Shown: positions 1-9,119 of the stretch, in pieces
Layout of the letters: each line of letters begins with the position of its first letter
How positions within the stretch are numbered: the stretch's first letter is position 1
Origin: Zhongshania aquimaris
GTDB taxonomy: Bacteria > Pseudomonadota > Gammaproteobacteria > Pseudomonadales > Spongiibacteraceae
Direction of reading: 5' to 3'
Assembly (NCBI RefSeq): GCF_019312595.1
Contig: NZ_JAHWDQ010000001.1
Span: 496,001-560,000 of the forward strand
Length of the DNA: 64,000 nucleotides
The notes under the pieces: model-generated
Seen by the model: the letters and a program-made list of their open reading frames with translations, nothing else
The model's database searches: none
Told to the model about the DNA's origin: nothing
Made by a program: the position numbers and the translations under genes

Positions 1-743
1 ACCACTCGAAGCTCTTCCGGAGACAACACATTACCAATCGCCGCTGCCAGCAAGGCCGATTTATCTACTGTTATCGTATTCACATTAATCACTGTATTCA
101 CTTCTGGCAAAGCACATAAAAAAGGCGTGATGCGCTTTTGTTCACCTTCTTCAAACTCTGCGTATAGTGTCATTTCACTGATCGAATCTAATAAACTATT
201 GGCCGGCAGATACGGATAATCTAAAGCGGTGTAGGTCAAGTCTTCGGCGCCGTAAATACCCTCAGGCGAAAAATCTTCATCAATCCAGTCCTGGGTGCGA
301 CCAATAATAAACTCCGCACGCTGCGGTGAAATCTCCAGATTTTCCAACAAGGCGGTAAACACTAACTCCGCTGCGCTAACGTCTTCTACTTCCCCATTTG
401 CGGGCTCTGCTCGATACAGCGAATTCATATTAAAACACGCTTGCTCGTCGATGATTAAACCCGCAATGGAGCCGCCATCGATAGGGAAAGCAATGTCTTT
501 TCTCGCCCAATCTTGATTTAACGCTGTAACCACGTCACTGGCGACATCTTCTAGTGCAAACACTGCAATACGCTCTCCACCAAGCGCATACCAGTAACCT
601 TGATCCATCAACCGCTGGTTCAACAAACGCTGGCTGCTATAGCGCACTCCGTCAGTTAAACCGACCGCAACAACAACCATAATGGCAACAATGAGCAACA
701 CCATAATCAACGCAGCGCCGCGCTGCTGCTGAGGTATTTTCAT
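1..743 (-). CDS. gspK: Type II secretion minor pseudopilin GspK (partial, 3' end outside window)
   Basis: Reading the minus strand from the ATG at 743 gives MKIPQQQRGAALIMVLL, a short basic leader, the prepilin-peptidase glycine and a hydrophobic helix, open to the window edge (about 247 codons). The residue at +5 after the cleavage glycine is not glutamate, which is typical of GspK, the large minor pseudopilin that caps the T2SS pseudopilus tip with GspI and GspJ. The start overlaps the gspJ stop in an ATGA arrangement (740-743), so the two are translationally coupled. GspL, GspM and possibly GspN would be expected beyond the left edge. Family assignment rests on the leader, operon position and size. 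Confidence 0.93.
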   Translation of the reverse strand, partial: MKIPQQQRGAALIMVLLIVAIMVVVAVGLTDGVRYSSQRLLNQRLMDQGYWYALGGERIAVFALEDVASDVVTALNQDWARKDIAFPIDGGSIAGLIIDEQACFNMNSLYRAEPANGEVEDVSAAELVFTALLENLEISPQRAEFIIGRTQDWIDEDFSPEGIYGAEDLTYTALDYPYLPANSLLDSISEMTLYAEFEEGEQKRITPFLCALPEVNTVINVNTITVDKSALLAAAIGNVLSPEELRV

Positions 744-1366
744 CGCCCTAACTCTGGCATTAACACATTCAGCTGGATGTCTGGCCACATACTGGTCGAT
801 ACCGTCATCCGCAAAGATCTCGGCTGAGTCGCATTTACTTGTGTACTAGGCGGCCAAAATACTGACCACCGGCTACCGTCATAGAGCTCTACAATAAACT
901 CACTGACATCTTTCATTAACACTTGACGCTGCCATGTGGTATTTCCCGCCGGATCGGCTACCGCTGCGCTATAGCGAATGAGTTCATTTTCCTCTCGCAC
1001 GTATCGCACACGCTCAAGGGTACTCGCTAACCCTCGGCCGGGCAGCACTCGTTTGCCACCATGTACAAACTCCAACTCGCTATTTTCCCCAACCTGCTCG
1101 GCGACGATATTGGCTGCCATTGCATCGCCCTGTGAATCGCGGGGAATACGCTGGGTTATCTGCTCTACATCCCGCCTAAAAATCGTAAGTGCTAAAGCTA
1201 CTCGCTCTAAAGCCTGCTGCCGCGTCTCAATGGCCGCTTGATTCTCCAAAGAGCTATTAAGGAGTAACGAGCCGATTGTTCCCAGCAGCGCCATGATGCC
1301 CACCGCAATAAGCAGTTCAACCATGGTGAAGCCGTTCTGGCGCTTAACGCCCCTATGCACTGTCAT
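740..1366 (-). CDS. gspJ: Type II secretion minor pseudopilin GspJ
   Basis: 208 residues. The prepilin motif is QNG|FTMVELLIA with glutamate at +5, preceded by a 12-residue basic leader that prepilin peptidase would remove, followed by a single hydrophobic helix and a soluble beta-rich domain ending in a membrane-proximal segment as in GspJ. GspJ forms the pseudopilus tip with GspI and GspK in the periplasm. It overlaps gspI by 4 nt upstream (1363-1366) and gspK by 4 nt downstream. Order and size fit the canonical operon. Confidence 0.93.
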   Translation of the reverse strand: MTVHRGVKRQNGFTMVELLIAVGIMALLGTIGSLLLNSSLENQAAIETRQQALERVALALTIFRRDVEQITQRIPRDSQGDAMAANIVAEQVGENSELEFVHGGKRVLPGRGLASTLERVRYVREENELIRYSAAVADPAGNTTWQRQVLMKDVSEFIVELYDGSRWSVFWPPSTQVNATQPRSLRMTVSTSMWPDIQLNVLMPELGR

Positions 1367-1749
1367 TTGCCGAGGAACGCAGATCTACTCGCGAGAAGAT
1401 CTTTGCCAGTGTTTAAATACACCTCAACATCGACGCGGCGTATATTGGGGTGCGGTGTTTGTTCGACATTACGCTGCCACCGGTAGTCGAAACCGGCCAA
1501 GCTCACTTTGCCACTATTAGTATTGCCGTAGCCATCTCGCAAAATATCCACCAACACGTTGTGAGCCACCAAATCAGCAAACTGACGCTGCTCAATCTCA
1601 CCAACATTGTTCGCGCTCTCGCTTAAGCTTTTACTTAAGGCCACCGCCGCCGTTGCAAAAATGACCAAGGCCACCATCACTTCTAACAAGGTAAATCCCT
1701 TGCTGCGGCAGTTTACGAATTGGCTATGGCGCTTGCGAATTAACAACAT
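1363..1749 (-). CDS. gspI: Type II secretion minor pseudopilin GspI
   Basis: 128 residues, the usual size for GspI. The leader ends in SKG|FTLLEVMVAL (cleavage after Gly18) with the conserved +5 glutamate and a hydrophobic helix. GspI nucleates the tip complex with GspJ and GspK in the periplasm. The gene begins 3 nt after the gspH stop and overlaps gspJ by 4 nt, so all these minor pseudopilins are made from one transcript. Confidence 0.94.
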   Translation of the reverse strand: MLLIRKRHSQFVNCRSKGFTLLEVMVALVIFATAAVALSKSLSESANNVGEIEQRQFADLVAHNVLVDILRDGYGNTNSGKVSLAGFDYRWQRNVEQTPHPNIRRVDVEVYLNTGKDLLASRSAFLGK

Positions 1750-1752
1750 AGC

Positions 1753-2268
1753 TTAGCGTTCAATTGTGAGCTGTTCATCTAGCACCACCGACTCAGCCCC
1801 CTCGGATGACAAACGCCACTCAAAAGGAGAAATTTGTCCGTCACCGAGAAAGACTATTTGGGGCGTGGTTTCTTGTGTTTCATCACGCTTAGCGGAGTCA
1901 TCGTCAGTCACGTTTTTGATTGGCTCACCCGCCACGGTAATCAATGACCTGACCCGCTCATCTAGTTCCAGCTGTTTTGCTAGCACACCTTCCTGAATAA
2001 CTTGCCAACCCTGTGCACTTAACACATAAAAACGTCCGCGCTGGCCCGACCACCCAAGGCCAAGACTGCGGCCGCTGAAAACGGCTTCAGCTTTGGCACT
2101 TCGCAATGTGCCGAGCAGCTTAAAGCGCTGTTCTAGTAGCAGCGCTCCGCCATCTTTACCAGGCAAGGTCAGTGCGGCAACACCACTGAGTAAGCCGATA
2201 ATAAAAACAACGACCAACAATTCAAGCAGTGAAAATCCGCGATTATTCCTGCCAGTTGACGATATCAC
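1753..2268 (-). CDS. gspH: Type II secretion minor pseudopilin GspH
   Basis: Minor pseudopilin with motif NNRG|FSLLELLVV and +5 glutamate, linking the tip to the major pseudopilin. The longest frame begins at an ATG at 2337 but would overlap gspG by 95 nt and carry a 33-residue leader. I prefer the GTG at 2268: a GAGGAG Shine-Dalgarno lies 7 nt upstream, the leader becomes a normal 12 residues (MISSTGRNNRG), and the gspG overlap falls to 26 nt. That gives about 171 residues. The C-terminal half has an acidic insert rich in Asp and Thr near 1870-1920. Start choice is inference; the family call is firm. Confidence 0.88.
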   Translation of the reverse strand: MISSTGRNNRGFSLLELLVVVFIIGLLSGVAALTLPGKDGGALLLEQRFKLLGTLRSAKAEAVFSGRSLGLGWSGQRGRFYVLSAQGWQVIQEGVLAKQLELDERVRSLITVAGEPIKNVTDDDSAKRDETQETTPQIVFLGDGQISPFEWRLSSEGAESVVLDEQLTIER

Positions 2269-2725
2269 TGGCAAGCTCCTCGCCACCTTCTTCTCCGTCT
2301 GAACCGGTTGAATACAAATCAAATGCACCATGCTCACCTGGCTGAATGTATATGTACGGATTACCCCAGGGATCTTCCGGAAGACGTTTTATATATCCAT
2401 TACTGCGATAGCTTTTAGGTGATGGCCCAGTCTCAGGACGTTTTACGAGCGCCTGCAAGCCCTGATCAGTACTGGGATAAATATGATTGTCGAGCTTATA
2501 CATATCTAGCGCCTGCTCTAATACAGATATATCAGCGCGCGCCTTCTCCACCATGGCCCGATCTTGGTTTTGCAGTACGTTTGGTGCCACTACTGCCACC
2601 AATAATCCCATAATGACAATAACAACCATGATCTCCAGCAGCGAGAAACCTGCCTGCTGCGCCACTCGCAAACTATTGCCAGTGGCGCTCTGACGAGCCT
2701 TTCTCTTACCTTTAGATACCAACAT
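2243..2725 (-). CDS. gspG: Type II secretion major pseudopilin GspG
   Basis: 160 residues. Prepilin motif QQAG|FSLLEIMVVIVIMG with Glu31 at +5, cleavage after Gly26, then the highly conserved GspG body including VVAPNVLQNQDRA, YPSTDQGLQALV and PEDPWGNPYIY near the calcium site (DLYSTGSDGEEGG). It polymerises into the periplasmic pseudopilus that pushes substrate through GspD. The leader is longer and more basic than most GspG leaders (26 residues, SKGKRKARQ). An AGGAGG site precedes the start. It lies 14 nt after gspF and overlaps gspH. Confidence 0.96.
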   Translation of the reverse strand: MLVSKGKRKARQSATGNSLRVAQQAGFSLLEIMVVIVIMGLLVAVVAPNVLQNQDRAMVEKARADISVLEQALDMYKLDNHIYPSTDQGLQALVKRPETGPSPKSYRSNGYIKRLPEDPWGNPYIYIQPGEHGAFDLYSTGSDGEEGGEELASDIVNWQE

Positions 2726-2739
2726 ACCGGCAATACCTC

Positions 2740-3963
2740 CTAAAACTGTGTCAGATTATTTAACTGCAGTATTGGCAACATAATCGCCAATACAATTGAT
2801 AAGACTACGCCGCCGAGCACCACAATTAAAAGGGGCTCAAACAAACTTACAAACATCTGAACCCGAGCTTGTAACTCGCGCTCCAAATTACTTGCTGCGC
2901 GCTGCGTCATGGCTTCCATTTCACCACTCGCCTCGCCGCTGGCGATCATATAAATCGCTAATGGTGGAAGTTGTGCTTCATCTTGCAGACAGCGACTAAA
3001 ACTCTTGCCCTCACGCACCTGCTCGCGAACACTTGCCATGCTCTTTTTTAAATGTTCGTTTGCCAATGTGTCGCAAGCCACTTTCAAGGTCTCTAAAAAG
3101 GGCACACCAGATGACATCAAAATCGACAGGGTTCTGAGCATACGCGCCGAATCTAGTTCCAACATCAACAATCCCCAGAGGGGTAGTTTTAATATTGCCT
3201 TGTCGGCTTTAAGACGCCGACCGGGATCGCGCAGCCACCACTTGGCGCCGAAGGCAATGGCAACAATGGCAATCAGAATGTAGTACCAGTTAGCGGCCAA
3301 ACCGTCGCTCAAGGTAATTAATATGCGCGTCAGCAGAGGTAATGCCTGGTCGTAATGCGCAAACTGCGCGGTCACTTTGGGCACAACATAAGTCATTAGC
3401 GCTGCAATGACCGACAGCGCTACAAACATTAATACCAGGGGGTACATCGCCGCCTGAACGATCACGCCACGCAGCTTTTGACTGTCTTCGGTATATTCCG
3501 CAAGCTGCTCAAGAATAAGCCCCAAATCACCGGACTTTTCACCCGAGCTAACCAGCGCCCGGAATACTGGATTAAACACCTGGGGGTGTTCATTTAGACC
3601 GTCGGCCAAAGAATGTCCTTCTAAAACCCGGGCTCGCAAATCCAACACGACACGTTTTAAATAGGCTTTCCGTGTGTGTTTCGCCGTCGCCGCCAAGGCT
3701 TCTTCAAGGGGTATACCAGACTGGATTAAGGTCGCAAGATGCCGCACGAACAGCGCCAAATCTGCAATACTCACCCGCGAGCGACCATAACTTCGACGCG
3801 CATTTTCAGCGCGGGTTTTTTCGCGTGTTTGTTTTACGTCGAGTGGAAATAATTGCTGGTCACGCAAGAGCTGACGCGCCTGACGACCGGAGTCAGCCTC
3901 AATAATGCCCTTCTTGTTGGCGCCACCAGAGTCAAGCGCGCGATACTCAAAGGCCGGCATCAC
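2740..3963 (-). CDS. gspF: Type II secretion inner-membrane platform protein GspF
   Basis: 407 residues, the usual GspF length. Two homologous T2SSF cytoplasmic domains are visible (about 70-195 and 275-395), each followed by hydrophobic membrane segments, with motifs such as LATLIQSGIPLEEAL and LSILMSSGVPFLETL and the repeated GEKSGDL / GEASGEM signatures. GspF is the polytopic inner-membrane anchor that couples the GspE ATPase to pseudopilus assembly. Its start lies 17 nt inside the end of gspE, implying translational coupling. Confidence 0.96.
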   Translation of the reverse strand: MMPAFEYRALDSGGANKKGIIEADSGRQARQLLRDQQLFPLDVKQTREKTRAENARRSYGRSRVSIADLALFVRHLATLIQSGIPLEEALAATAKHTRKAYLKRVVLDLRARVLEGHSLADGLNEHPQVFNPVFRALVSSGEKSGDLGLILEQLAEYTEDSQKLRGVIVQAAMYPLVLMFVALSVIAALMTYVVPKVTAQFAHYDQALPLLTRILITLSDGLAANWYYILIAIVAIAFGAKWWLRDPGRRLKADKAILKLPLWGLLMLELDSARMLRTLSILMSSGVPFLETLKVACDTLANEHLKKSMASVREQVREGKSFSRCLQDEAQLPPLAIYMIASGEASGEMEAMTQRAASNLERELQARVQMFVSLFEPLLIVVLGGVVLSIVLAIMLPILQLNNLTQF

Positions 3964-5428
3964 CGCCCTCTCGCACGCTTCTCAACAATTCGTCTAAACT
4001 GGTTTGTCCCGCTAATACCAAGCGCCTACCCTCACCCATCAACGAAGGCATCTCGTTACCAACCTTGCGCAAAATATCTTGTTCGCTGGCACGGTTGTGG
4101 ATTAACTCCGCCACTTCGCGGTCAACAACTAACAGCTCATAAACACCTTGCCGGCCTTTGTAACCGGTATGCTGGCACTCATCGCAACCGGCCGCATTGT
4201 AGGCCTTGCGCCCCTCTAAGGTCGGATCTCCCAGCAGGCGCGCTTCGGTTTTATCCAGCACGATTTCATGACGACAGTGCTGACACAATTTACGCACCAA
4301 ACGCTGCGCCAGCACACCTTTTAAACTTGACGCAATCAGGTAGGGTTCTACCCCAATATCCACTAAGCGGGTGACCGCACCAACTGCGGTATTGGTATGC
4401 AAAGTCGATAGCACCATATGACCGGTCAACGACGCCTGCACTGCGATTTCTGCCGTCTCTTGGTCGCGCACTTCGCCGAGCATGACCACGTCAGGATCTT
4501 GGCGGAGGATGGCCCGCAGCCCCCGCGCAAAAGTCATACCCACTTTAGTATGAACCTGGGTTTGACCAATACCGTCAATGTCATACTCAACGGGATCTTC
4601 GACGGTGAGTATATTCCTGCGACGATCATTCAATGACATTAGACCCGCATAGAGCGTTGTCGTTTTACCGGAGCCCGTCGGACCGGTAACTAAGAGAATT
4701 CCGTTAGGTTGTTGCAGCAAATCTTTTAGGGTCTTTAGTGTTTTTTCTGGCATTCCCAGCTGATCAATATCGATCCGCGCCGCTTGTTTGTCTAAGAGTC
4801 GCATAACGACCCGCTCACCGTAATTGGACGGAATCGTCGACACCCGAATATCTACCGAACGTCCCGCAATTCGCAATGAGACACGGCCATCTTGAGGAAC
4901 TCGTTTTTCCGCAATATCGAGTCGCGACATTACTTTAATTCGCGACACCAATAACGGCGCTAAACGCCGACTTGGGGTGAGCACTTCCTGCAAAATACCG
5001 TCAACGCGCAGTCGCACCGACATGGTTTTCTCGTAGGTTTCTATATGAATATCAGACGCGTCACGTTTGAGCGCTTCGCCAAATAAGGCGTTGATTAGGC
5101 GAATGACCGGCGCGTCATCCTGGGCGTCCAGCAAGTCTTGAGACTCGGGGATTTCTTCTGCAAGGCGGTCAAGATCAACCTCGCTGGAAATATCGCCCAT
5201 CGCCGACATGGCATCGCCTTGTTGGCGCTGAAAGGTTTCATTAATTTTATCTTGCAACACTTTTTCGTCGCAAAGCTTGAGCGTTACGCTACCGGCTAAC
5301 ACACGCTGCACTTCTGCCACCGCGGACGACGGTGTCTCTTTGCAACACAGCAAATCAAAGCCACTTGTAGTCTCTTCGACTAAGACGCGATTACTGCGCG
5401 CAAAGGCGTAGCTCAGGGGCTGACTCAT
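3947..5428 (-). CDS. gspE: Type II secretion assembly ATPase GspE
   Basis: 493 residues, typical of GspE. It has an N1/N2 region (1-110), the SDIHIE motif near 125-130, a Walker A GPTGSGKT at 249-256, then Asp box, Walker B (RQDPDVVMLGEVRD) and His box (VLSTLHTNTAV). The C-terminal zinc-binding cysteines LCQHC and CDEC are intact. As a cytoplasmic hexamer on GspL/GspF it hydrolyses ATP to drive pseudopilus growth. It starts 1 nt after the gspD stop. Confidence 0.97.
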   Translation of the reverse strand: MSQPLSYAFARSNRVLVEETTSGFDLLCCKETPSSAVAEVQRVLAGSVTLKLCDEKVLQDKINETFQRQQGDAMSAMGDISSEVDLDRLAEEIPESQDLLDAQDDAPVIRLINALFGEALKRDASDIHIETYEKTMSVRLRVDGILQEVLTPSRRLAPLLVSRIKVMSRLDIAEKRVPQDGRVSLRIAGRSVDIRVSTIPSNYGERVVMRLLDKQAARIDIDQLGMPEKTLKTLKDLLQQPNGILLVTGPTGSGKTTTLYAGLMSLNDRRRNILTVEDPVEYDIDGIGQTQVHTKVGMTFARGLRAILRQDPDVVMLGEVRDQETAEIAVQASLTGHMVLSTLHTNTAVGAVTRLVDIGVEPYLIASSLKGVLAQRLVRKLCQHCRHEIVLDKTEARLLGDPTLEGRKAYNAAGCDECQHTGYKGRQGVYELLVVDREVAELIHNRASEQDILRKVGNEMPSLMGEGRRLVLAGQTSLDELLRSVREGGDAGL

Positions 5429-5429
5429 A

Positions 5430-7487
5430 TTATTGTTCAGCCGGTGCCGGCGCTGCGTCTGAAGGCGGCGCTTTAATCATTTTCTTTTCAACCGCCTCTT
5501 CAGCCGGGGTCATCGGCGGCGGCATTGGTTTGCTTGGTAAAATACCTGCCGGAGAGGGGCCCATTCCGGCCCACTCAGGTAGAACCGCCAGATCTGTGAA
5601 TGGGAATAAATTGATTCCCTGCTCAGCTTTTACCAGTTGCTCGGCGCGAATATAGTTATATTTGCGTGCACTCAGCTCTGACAACGTCACCTGATCGCGA
5701 ACAATCGTTGGACGAATAAACACCATCAAATTAGTTTTAACCTTACTGGTATTATCAGAGCGGAATAGGCGGCCAAGGAGAGGGATATCGCCGAGCAATG
5801 GCACTTTAGCTGACTGCTCTTTTACTTGGTCATCAATTAAACCACCGAGCACAATGGTCTCTCCATCATTCACTAATACGGCGGTTTTGATGGTTCGCTT
5901 ATTGGTGATGACGTCCGCCGCATCCGTTGATGGACTGAGCGACGATACCTCCTGCTCAATATTCAACTGAACCGCGTCCCCCTCGTTGATTTGTGGCGTA
6001 AACAATAGCTTTATACCGACTTCCTGACGGGTAATAGTCTGGAACGGGTTCGCATTGGTTGAACTTGCAGTCGAGCCGGTAACAACAGGAATCTCCTGCC
6101 CTACCAAGATGGATGCCTCTTCGTTGTCCAAGGTTAATAAGCTTGGCGTCGACAGAATATTAGACTCCGTATCACTCTCTAATGCCGTCAGCAGCGCGGC
6201 AAAACTGAACGCGCCATCTTTAACTTTACCTAAACCAAACGCGGCGCCTCTGATACCACTTGCTGCCGCCGCGGCAGCTTCCTCTCCCGCCAGTAAACTG
6301 ATAATTCCCGGCGCGCTGCCGCTTCCGGAGGCGCCACCGCCGAAGTTGATTCCGCCAGCAGGCGTATTGCCCGATGAGTTGCCCCTAAACAACCATTGCA
6401 CACCTAATTCTTTGGCGCGACTGTCTGACACCTCAATAATAATCGCTTCGACAAGGACTTGTGCGCGACGAATATCTAAATCCGCAATGACCGATTCTAG
6501 GTTGTCGATAATATGCGGACTACCTGACATCACGATTGAGTTAGTTTGATCGTGGGCTTCGATATTAATCATCGAAGTTTGACTATTATTCCCCGCTGCT
6601 TTACCAATCTCGTCGCCTTTAATCAGGGTATCGCTGATACTTTTGAGTACCGGTGCGAGATCTGCAGCCTTGGCATATTTCAAATAGCGCACACGAATAT
6701 TGGACTGATTACTCACCTCGCTATCGAGGTCTTTGACTAGTCGGCGCAGGTAAGAACGCGAATCGTCATCGCCGAACAAAATTAAGGTATTGGTGCGAGG
6801 GTCCGCGGCAACCACGGGCTTCGCAGCCCCACGCTTGCGCGTTTGCTGAGACAAAACCTTGGTTAAGATTCGTTCAACTTCCTCAGCAGAGGAATGTTCT
6901 AGCACTACCGTTTCCATTAACTGGGTGTCAACGGAATTCACGGCATTCACAATCGACATTAAGCGCCGCACATTCGATTCACGATCAGTAATCAAAATAA
7001 TGTTTGAATCTGCATAGCTCGTGATGACCCCGACCTTATTGTCGACCAAGGGACGTAAAGACTTCACTAATTCATCGGCATCGGCGTTTTGTAACTGCGC
7101 GATACGCGTGATAATTGATTCACTACGCCCCATTGAGGAGCGGTCTGATTGAACACTGATCCCTTCGATTTTAGCGGCCTGATTCGGAATAACCTTTAAT
7201 ATGCCATCACCCACTTCAATCGCTGAATAGCCTTCCACGCCAAGCTGCAGTAAAAAGATTTGGTAAAGCTCGTCAGCATCGAGTTTACGATGGCTCTCGA
7301 CACTGATTTTGCCTTTAACCCGGCTATCAACCACGATAGTTTTACCGGTTAATTTTGCCACCGTGTTTATAAACTCGCCAATATCGACATTTTGCATATC
7401 GAGATCAAAACGTTCCGCGAATACACTGCCCGAGAGCAAGACAAACAGACCTAGGGCAAGACAGGATTTACGCAGTAGCAATTTCAT
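5430..7487 (-). CDS. gspD: Type II secretion secretin GspD
   Basis: 685 residues. A signal peptide (cleavage predicted after SVFA, about residue 24) is followed by the N0 domain (FDLDMQNVDIGEFINTVAKLTG), N1-N3 KH-like repeats, and the secretin barrel with the conserved VPLLGDIPLLGRLFR region. The N3 loop and the segment around 'GGASGSGSAPG' are Gly/Ser-rich. The C-terminal tail is Pro/Ala-rich (PMPPPMTPAEE), where pilotin-binding regions often sit. It forms the outer-membrane exit channel. ATGA overlap with gspC couples translation. Confidence 0.97.
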   Translation of the reverse strand: MKLLLRKSCLALGLFVLLSGSVFAERFDLDMQNVDIGEFINTVAKLTGKTIVVDSRVKGKISVESHRKLDADELYQIFLLQLGVEGYSAIEVGDGILKVIPNQAAKIEGISVQSDRSSMGRSESIITRIAQLQNADADELVKSLRPLVDNKVGVITSYADSNIILITDRESNVRRLMSIVNAVNSVDTQLMETVVLEHSSAEEVERILTKVLSQQTRKRGAAKPVVAADPRTNTLILFGDDDSRSYLRRLVKDLDSEVSNQSNIRVRYLKYAKAADLAPVLKSISDTLIKGDEIGKAAGNNSQTSMINIEAHDQTNSIVMSGSPHIIDNLESVIADLDIRRAQVLVEAIIIEVSDSRAKELGVQWLFRGNSSGNTPAGGINFGGGASGSGSAPGIISLLAGEEAAAAAASGIRGAAFGLGKVKDGAFSFAALLTALESDTESNILSTPSLLTLDNEEASILVGQEIPVVTGSTASSTNANPFQTITRQEVGIKLLFTPQINEGDAVQLNIEQEVSSLSPSTDAADVITNKRTIKTAVLVNDGETIVLGGLIDDQVKEQSAKVPLLGDIPLLGRLFRSDNTSKVKTNLMVFIRPTIVRDQVTLSELSARKYNYIRAEQLVKAEQGINLFPFTDLAVLPEWAGMGPSPAGILPSKPMPPPMTPAEEAVEKKMIKAPPSDAAPAPAEQ

Positions 7488-8371
7488 ATATCAAATCTTT
7501 TGGTGAGGATGGTGTCAGCACGTTGAACCAGAAGTTCAAAGGATGTGGTGGTTTGCATGAGCTTAAACAATTCTTGGGGTTGCAGATCTGCAACCGATTG
7601 GCCATTAACAGAGAGAACAACATCCCCCGGTTCCAATGAGAGCTGGTCAAATAATCGCTTGTCGCGCCCCGGCTTTACTTCATACCCGATCAAGCGTCCG
7701 TTCTCGTTTACCGGGGTCGCAGAGAAAAATCGAGCCAGCGTTAAGGGGCTGTTTTGAACCGTATCTCGGGCATCCCCAATGAGCTCCTGAATCTCCGGCT
7801 TGTTTAGGTTTACGGTGCCGTTGTCATCGGCACTAGGTGACGCAGCACTCGAAATGCCAGCCAATTGAGACTTTTTGTCGAGTTCAATTTTTTCCCGCTT
7901 GCGATTGTTCTCAATAATGATGTATTCAGAAAACACCCCAAGCAAACGAACTGAGCCAGGCACCTCAATTTTTTCACCCACACTGTAGGCCTTGGTCTTA
8001 CTGCCGTGACGCAGTACCGCCACACCTCGCTCATCGCTACCGGCAACCAAGCCGATAACGGTAATTTTCAATGTGCTGCGACGCAAATCCTTTTCAGACT
8101 CGGTCGCAGCGACTGGGGTTACGGGCGGAGTACCAAATAAGGGCACAGCGAGTAGACTTTGAACATCGTAGGAAGACTCCCCCGACAGCGTTGCAGATAA
8201 CGCGCCGTCGTCACTAACGATGACACCAGGAAGGGCTGGTCCTCGTAACCACGTCGAAATCTGCCAGCACAGACTTGCCAAGCAAGCCAATAATACTGCC
8301 CATAGGAGGATATTGACGTATACCGCTACGCGAGGTGGGAAAAACCTTATCAATGTCACAGAGCGTTCCAC
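7484..8371 (-). CDS. gspC: Type II secretion protein GspC
   Basis: 295 residues. A short cytoplasmic N-terminus precedes one membrane helix (about 16-40, VNILLWAVLLACLASLCW). A periplasmic homology region (about 95-165) and a C-terminal PDZ domain (about 205-290) with PGRDKRLFDQLSLEPGDVV follow. GspC links the inner-membrane platform to the secretin N0 domain and takes part in substrate selection. It is the first gene of the operon, which then runs D to K on the minus strand. The promoter should lie in 8372-8540, but I see no unambiguous element there. Confidence 0.94.
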   Translation of the reverse strand: MERSVTLIRFFPPRVAVYVNILLWAVLLACLASLCWQISTWLRGPALPGVIVSDDGALSATLSGESSYDVQSLLAVPLFGTPPVTPVAATESEKDLRRSTLKITVIGLVAGSDERGVAVLRHGSKTKAYSVGEKIEVPGSVRLLGVFSEYIIIENNRKREKIELDKKSQLAGISSAASPSADDNGTVNLNKPEIQELIGDARDTVQNSPLTLARFFSATPVNENGRLIGYEVKPGRDKRLFDQLSLEPGDVVLSVNGQSVADLQPQELFKLMQTTTSFELLVQRADTILTKRFDI

Positions 8372-8540
8372 GTCTCAGACTTACCCCAAAAATACTGCGA
8401 AGCGCCGAATAGTAGACGAACAATATGACATTTTTCTTACGGAAGCTGCGGTGACAGCCCAAATTCCGCTTTTGTCGTCATAAAATTGTCGTACTAAATT
8501 AGCAGAACTAGCCCATTTCAGGACTGCGCATAATTGACTG

Positions 8541-8708
8541 CTATTTAAAAACACAGTTCTTTGCGTAGTCCGTTGCTTCATTCCCGGACCAATCTCCCTT
8601 GGCCTTTTTATCCATTCCGGCACACCAGGCATCACTACCGACTTCTGGAGCGCATGCCGACACTAGGTACGCTAAACTAAGTAGCACTAACAATTTTATT
8701 GTTTTCAT
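8541..8708 (-). CDS. Small DUF3012-family lipoprotein
   Basis: A 55-residue protein read on the minus strand from the ATG at 8708 to the TAG at 8541. It begins MKTIKLLVLLSLAY and has a lipobox LVSAC, so the mature protein would start at Cys19 as an outer- or inner-membrane lipoprotein of only 37 residues. The mature part (CAPEVGSDAWCAGM, KAKGDW, EATDYAKNCVF) matches what I know of the DUF3012 family, including three conserved cysteines. No function is known. It lies between gspC and the rubredoxin gene on the same strand, too short for standard ORF cut-offs. Confidence 0.85.
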   Translation of the reverse strand: MKTIKLLVLLSLAYLVSACAPEVGSDAWCAGMDKKAKGDWSGNEATDYAKNCVFK

Positions 8709-8756
8709 AACGTTAACCTTAGCTATTAATCTATTCCAGAAGTGTAACAGAGGGCG

Positions 8757-8768
8757 GCCTGATCAGGC
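8757..8768. repeat. 12-bp perfect palindrome
   Basis: GCCTGATCAGGC is self-complementary. It lies between the rubredoxin stop and the start of the DUF3012 gene, so it could be a short terminator stem or an operator for the small lipoprotein gene. No T-run follows on the minus strand. Assignment is open. Confidence 0.35.
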
Positions 8769-8821
8769 ACAGTCTAAGCGCAATTTTCAACAAAAAGGCC
8801 AAGTTCGGTGCCTGAGCTAGT

Positions 8822-8995
8822 TCAAGCCGGTACCATATCAAAATCAAACTTACTTATGCCGCAATCTGGGCACTCCCAGTCTTCAGGCACGTCAGCCCAC
8901 AATGTACCTGCTGGAATGCCATCATCTGGTAAACCCTCGGCCTCGTCATAAATAAAGCCACAGATAACACATTCCCACTTATTGAACTCACTCAC
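8822..8995 (-). CDS. Rubredoxin
   Basis: A 57-residue protein from a GTG at 8995, with AGGAGG 5 nt upstream, to the TGA at 8822. Both iron-binding motifs are visible: WECVICGFIYDEAEG (CxxCG) and WECPDCGISKFDF (CPxCG), plus the GIPAGTLWADVPEDW core typical of rubredoxins. It is a one-electron carrier with a single Fe(Cys)4 site. Partners are usually rubredoxin reductase and alkane hydroxylase or stress reductases, none of which are adjacent here. Too short for a 60-residue ORF cut-off, so easily missed. Confidence 0.95.
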   Translation of the reverse strand: MSEFNKWECVICGFIYDEAEGLPDDGIPAGTLWADVPEDWECPDCGISKFDFDMVPA

Positions 8996-9119
8996 ACAAA
9001 CCTCCTACTCGAAATAAGCTTGCCACATGCCCCTTACTATCGAGGCGCCAAATAATCAGCTGAGTATACTACTGGAAAAGCAATCGAAATATTAAGGAAA
9101 TTCAATGATATGACTGTAA

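Noticed and set aside
2269-2337. Longer GspH start at ATG 2337
   Set aside because: It would overlap gspG by 95 nt and give an unusually long leader; the GTG at 2268 has a better ribosome site.
3853-4374. Long plus-strand frame opposite gspF/gspE
   Set aside because: It is antisense to two well-supported secretion genes and has no motif of its own.
8599-8820. Plus-strand frame overlapping the DUF3012 gene
   Set aside because: The opposite strand has a lipobox, family motifs and good length; this frame has none.
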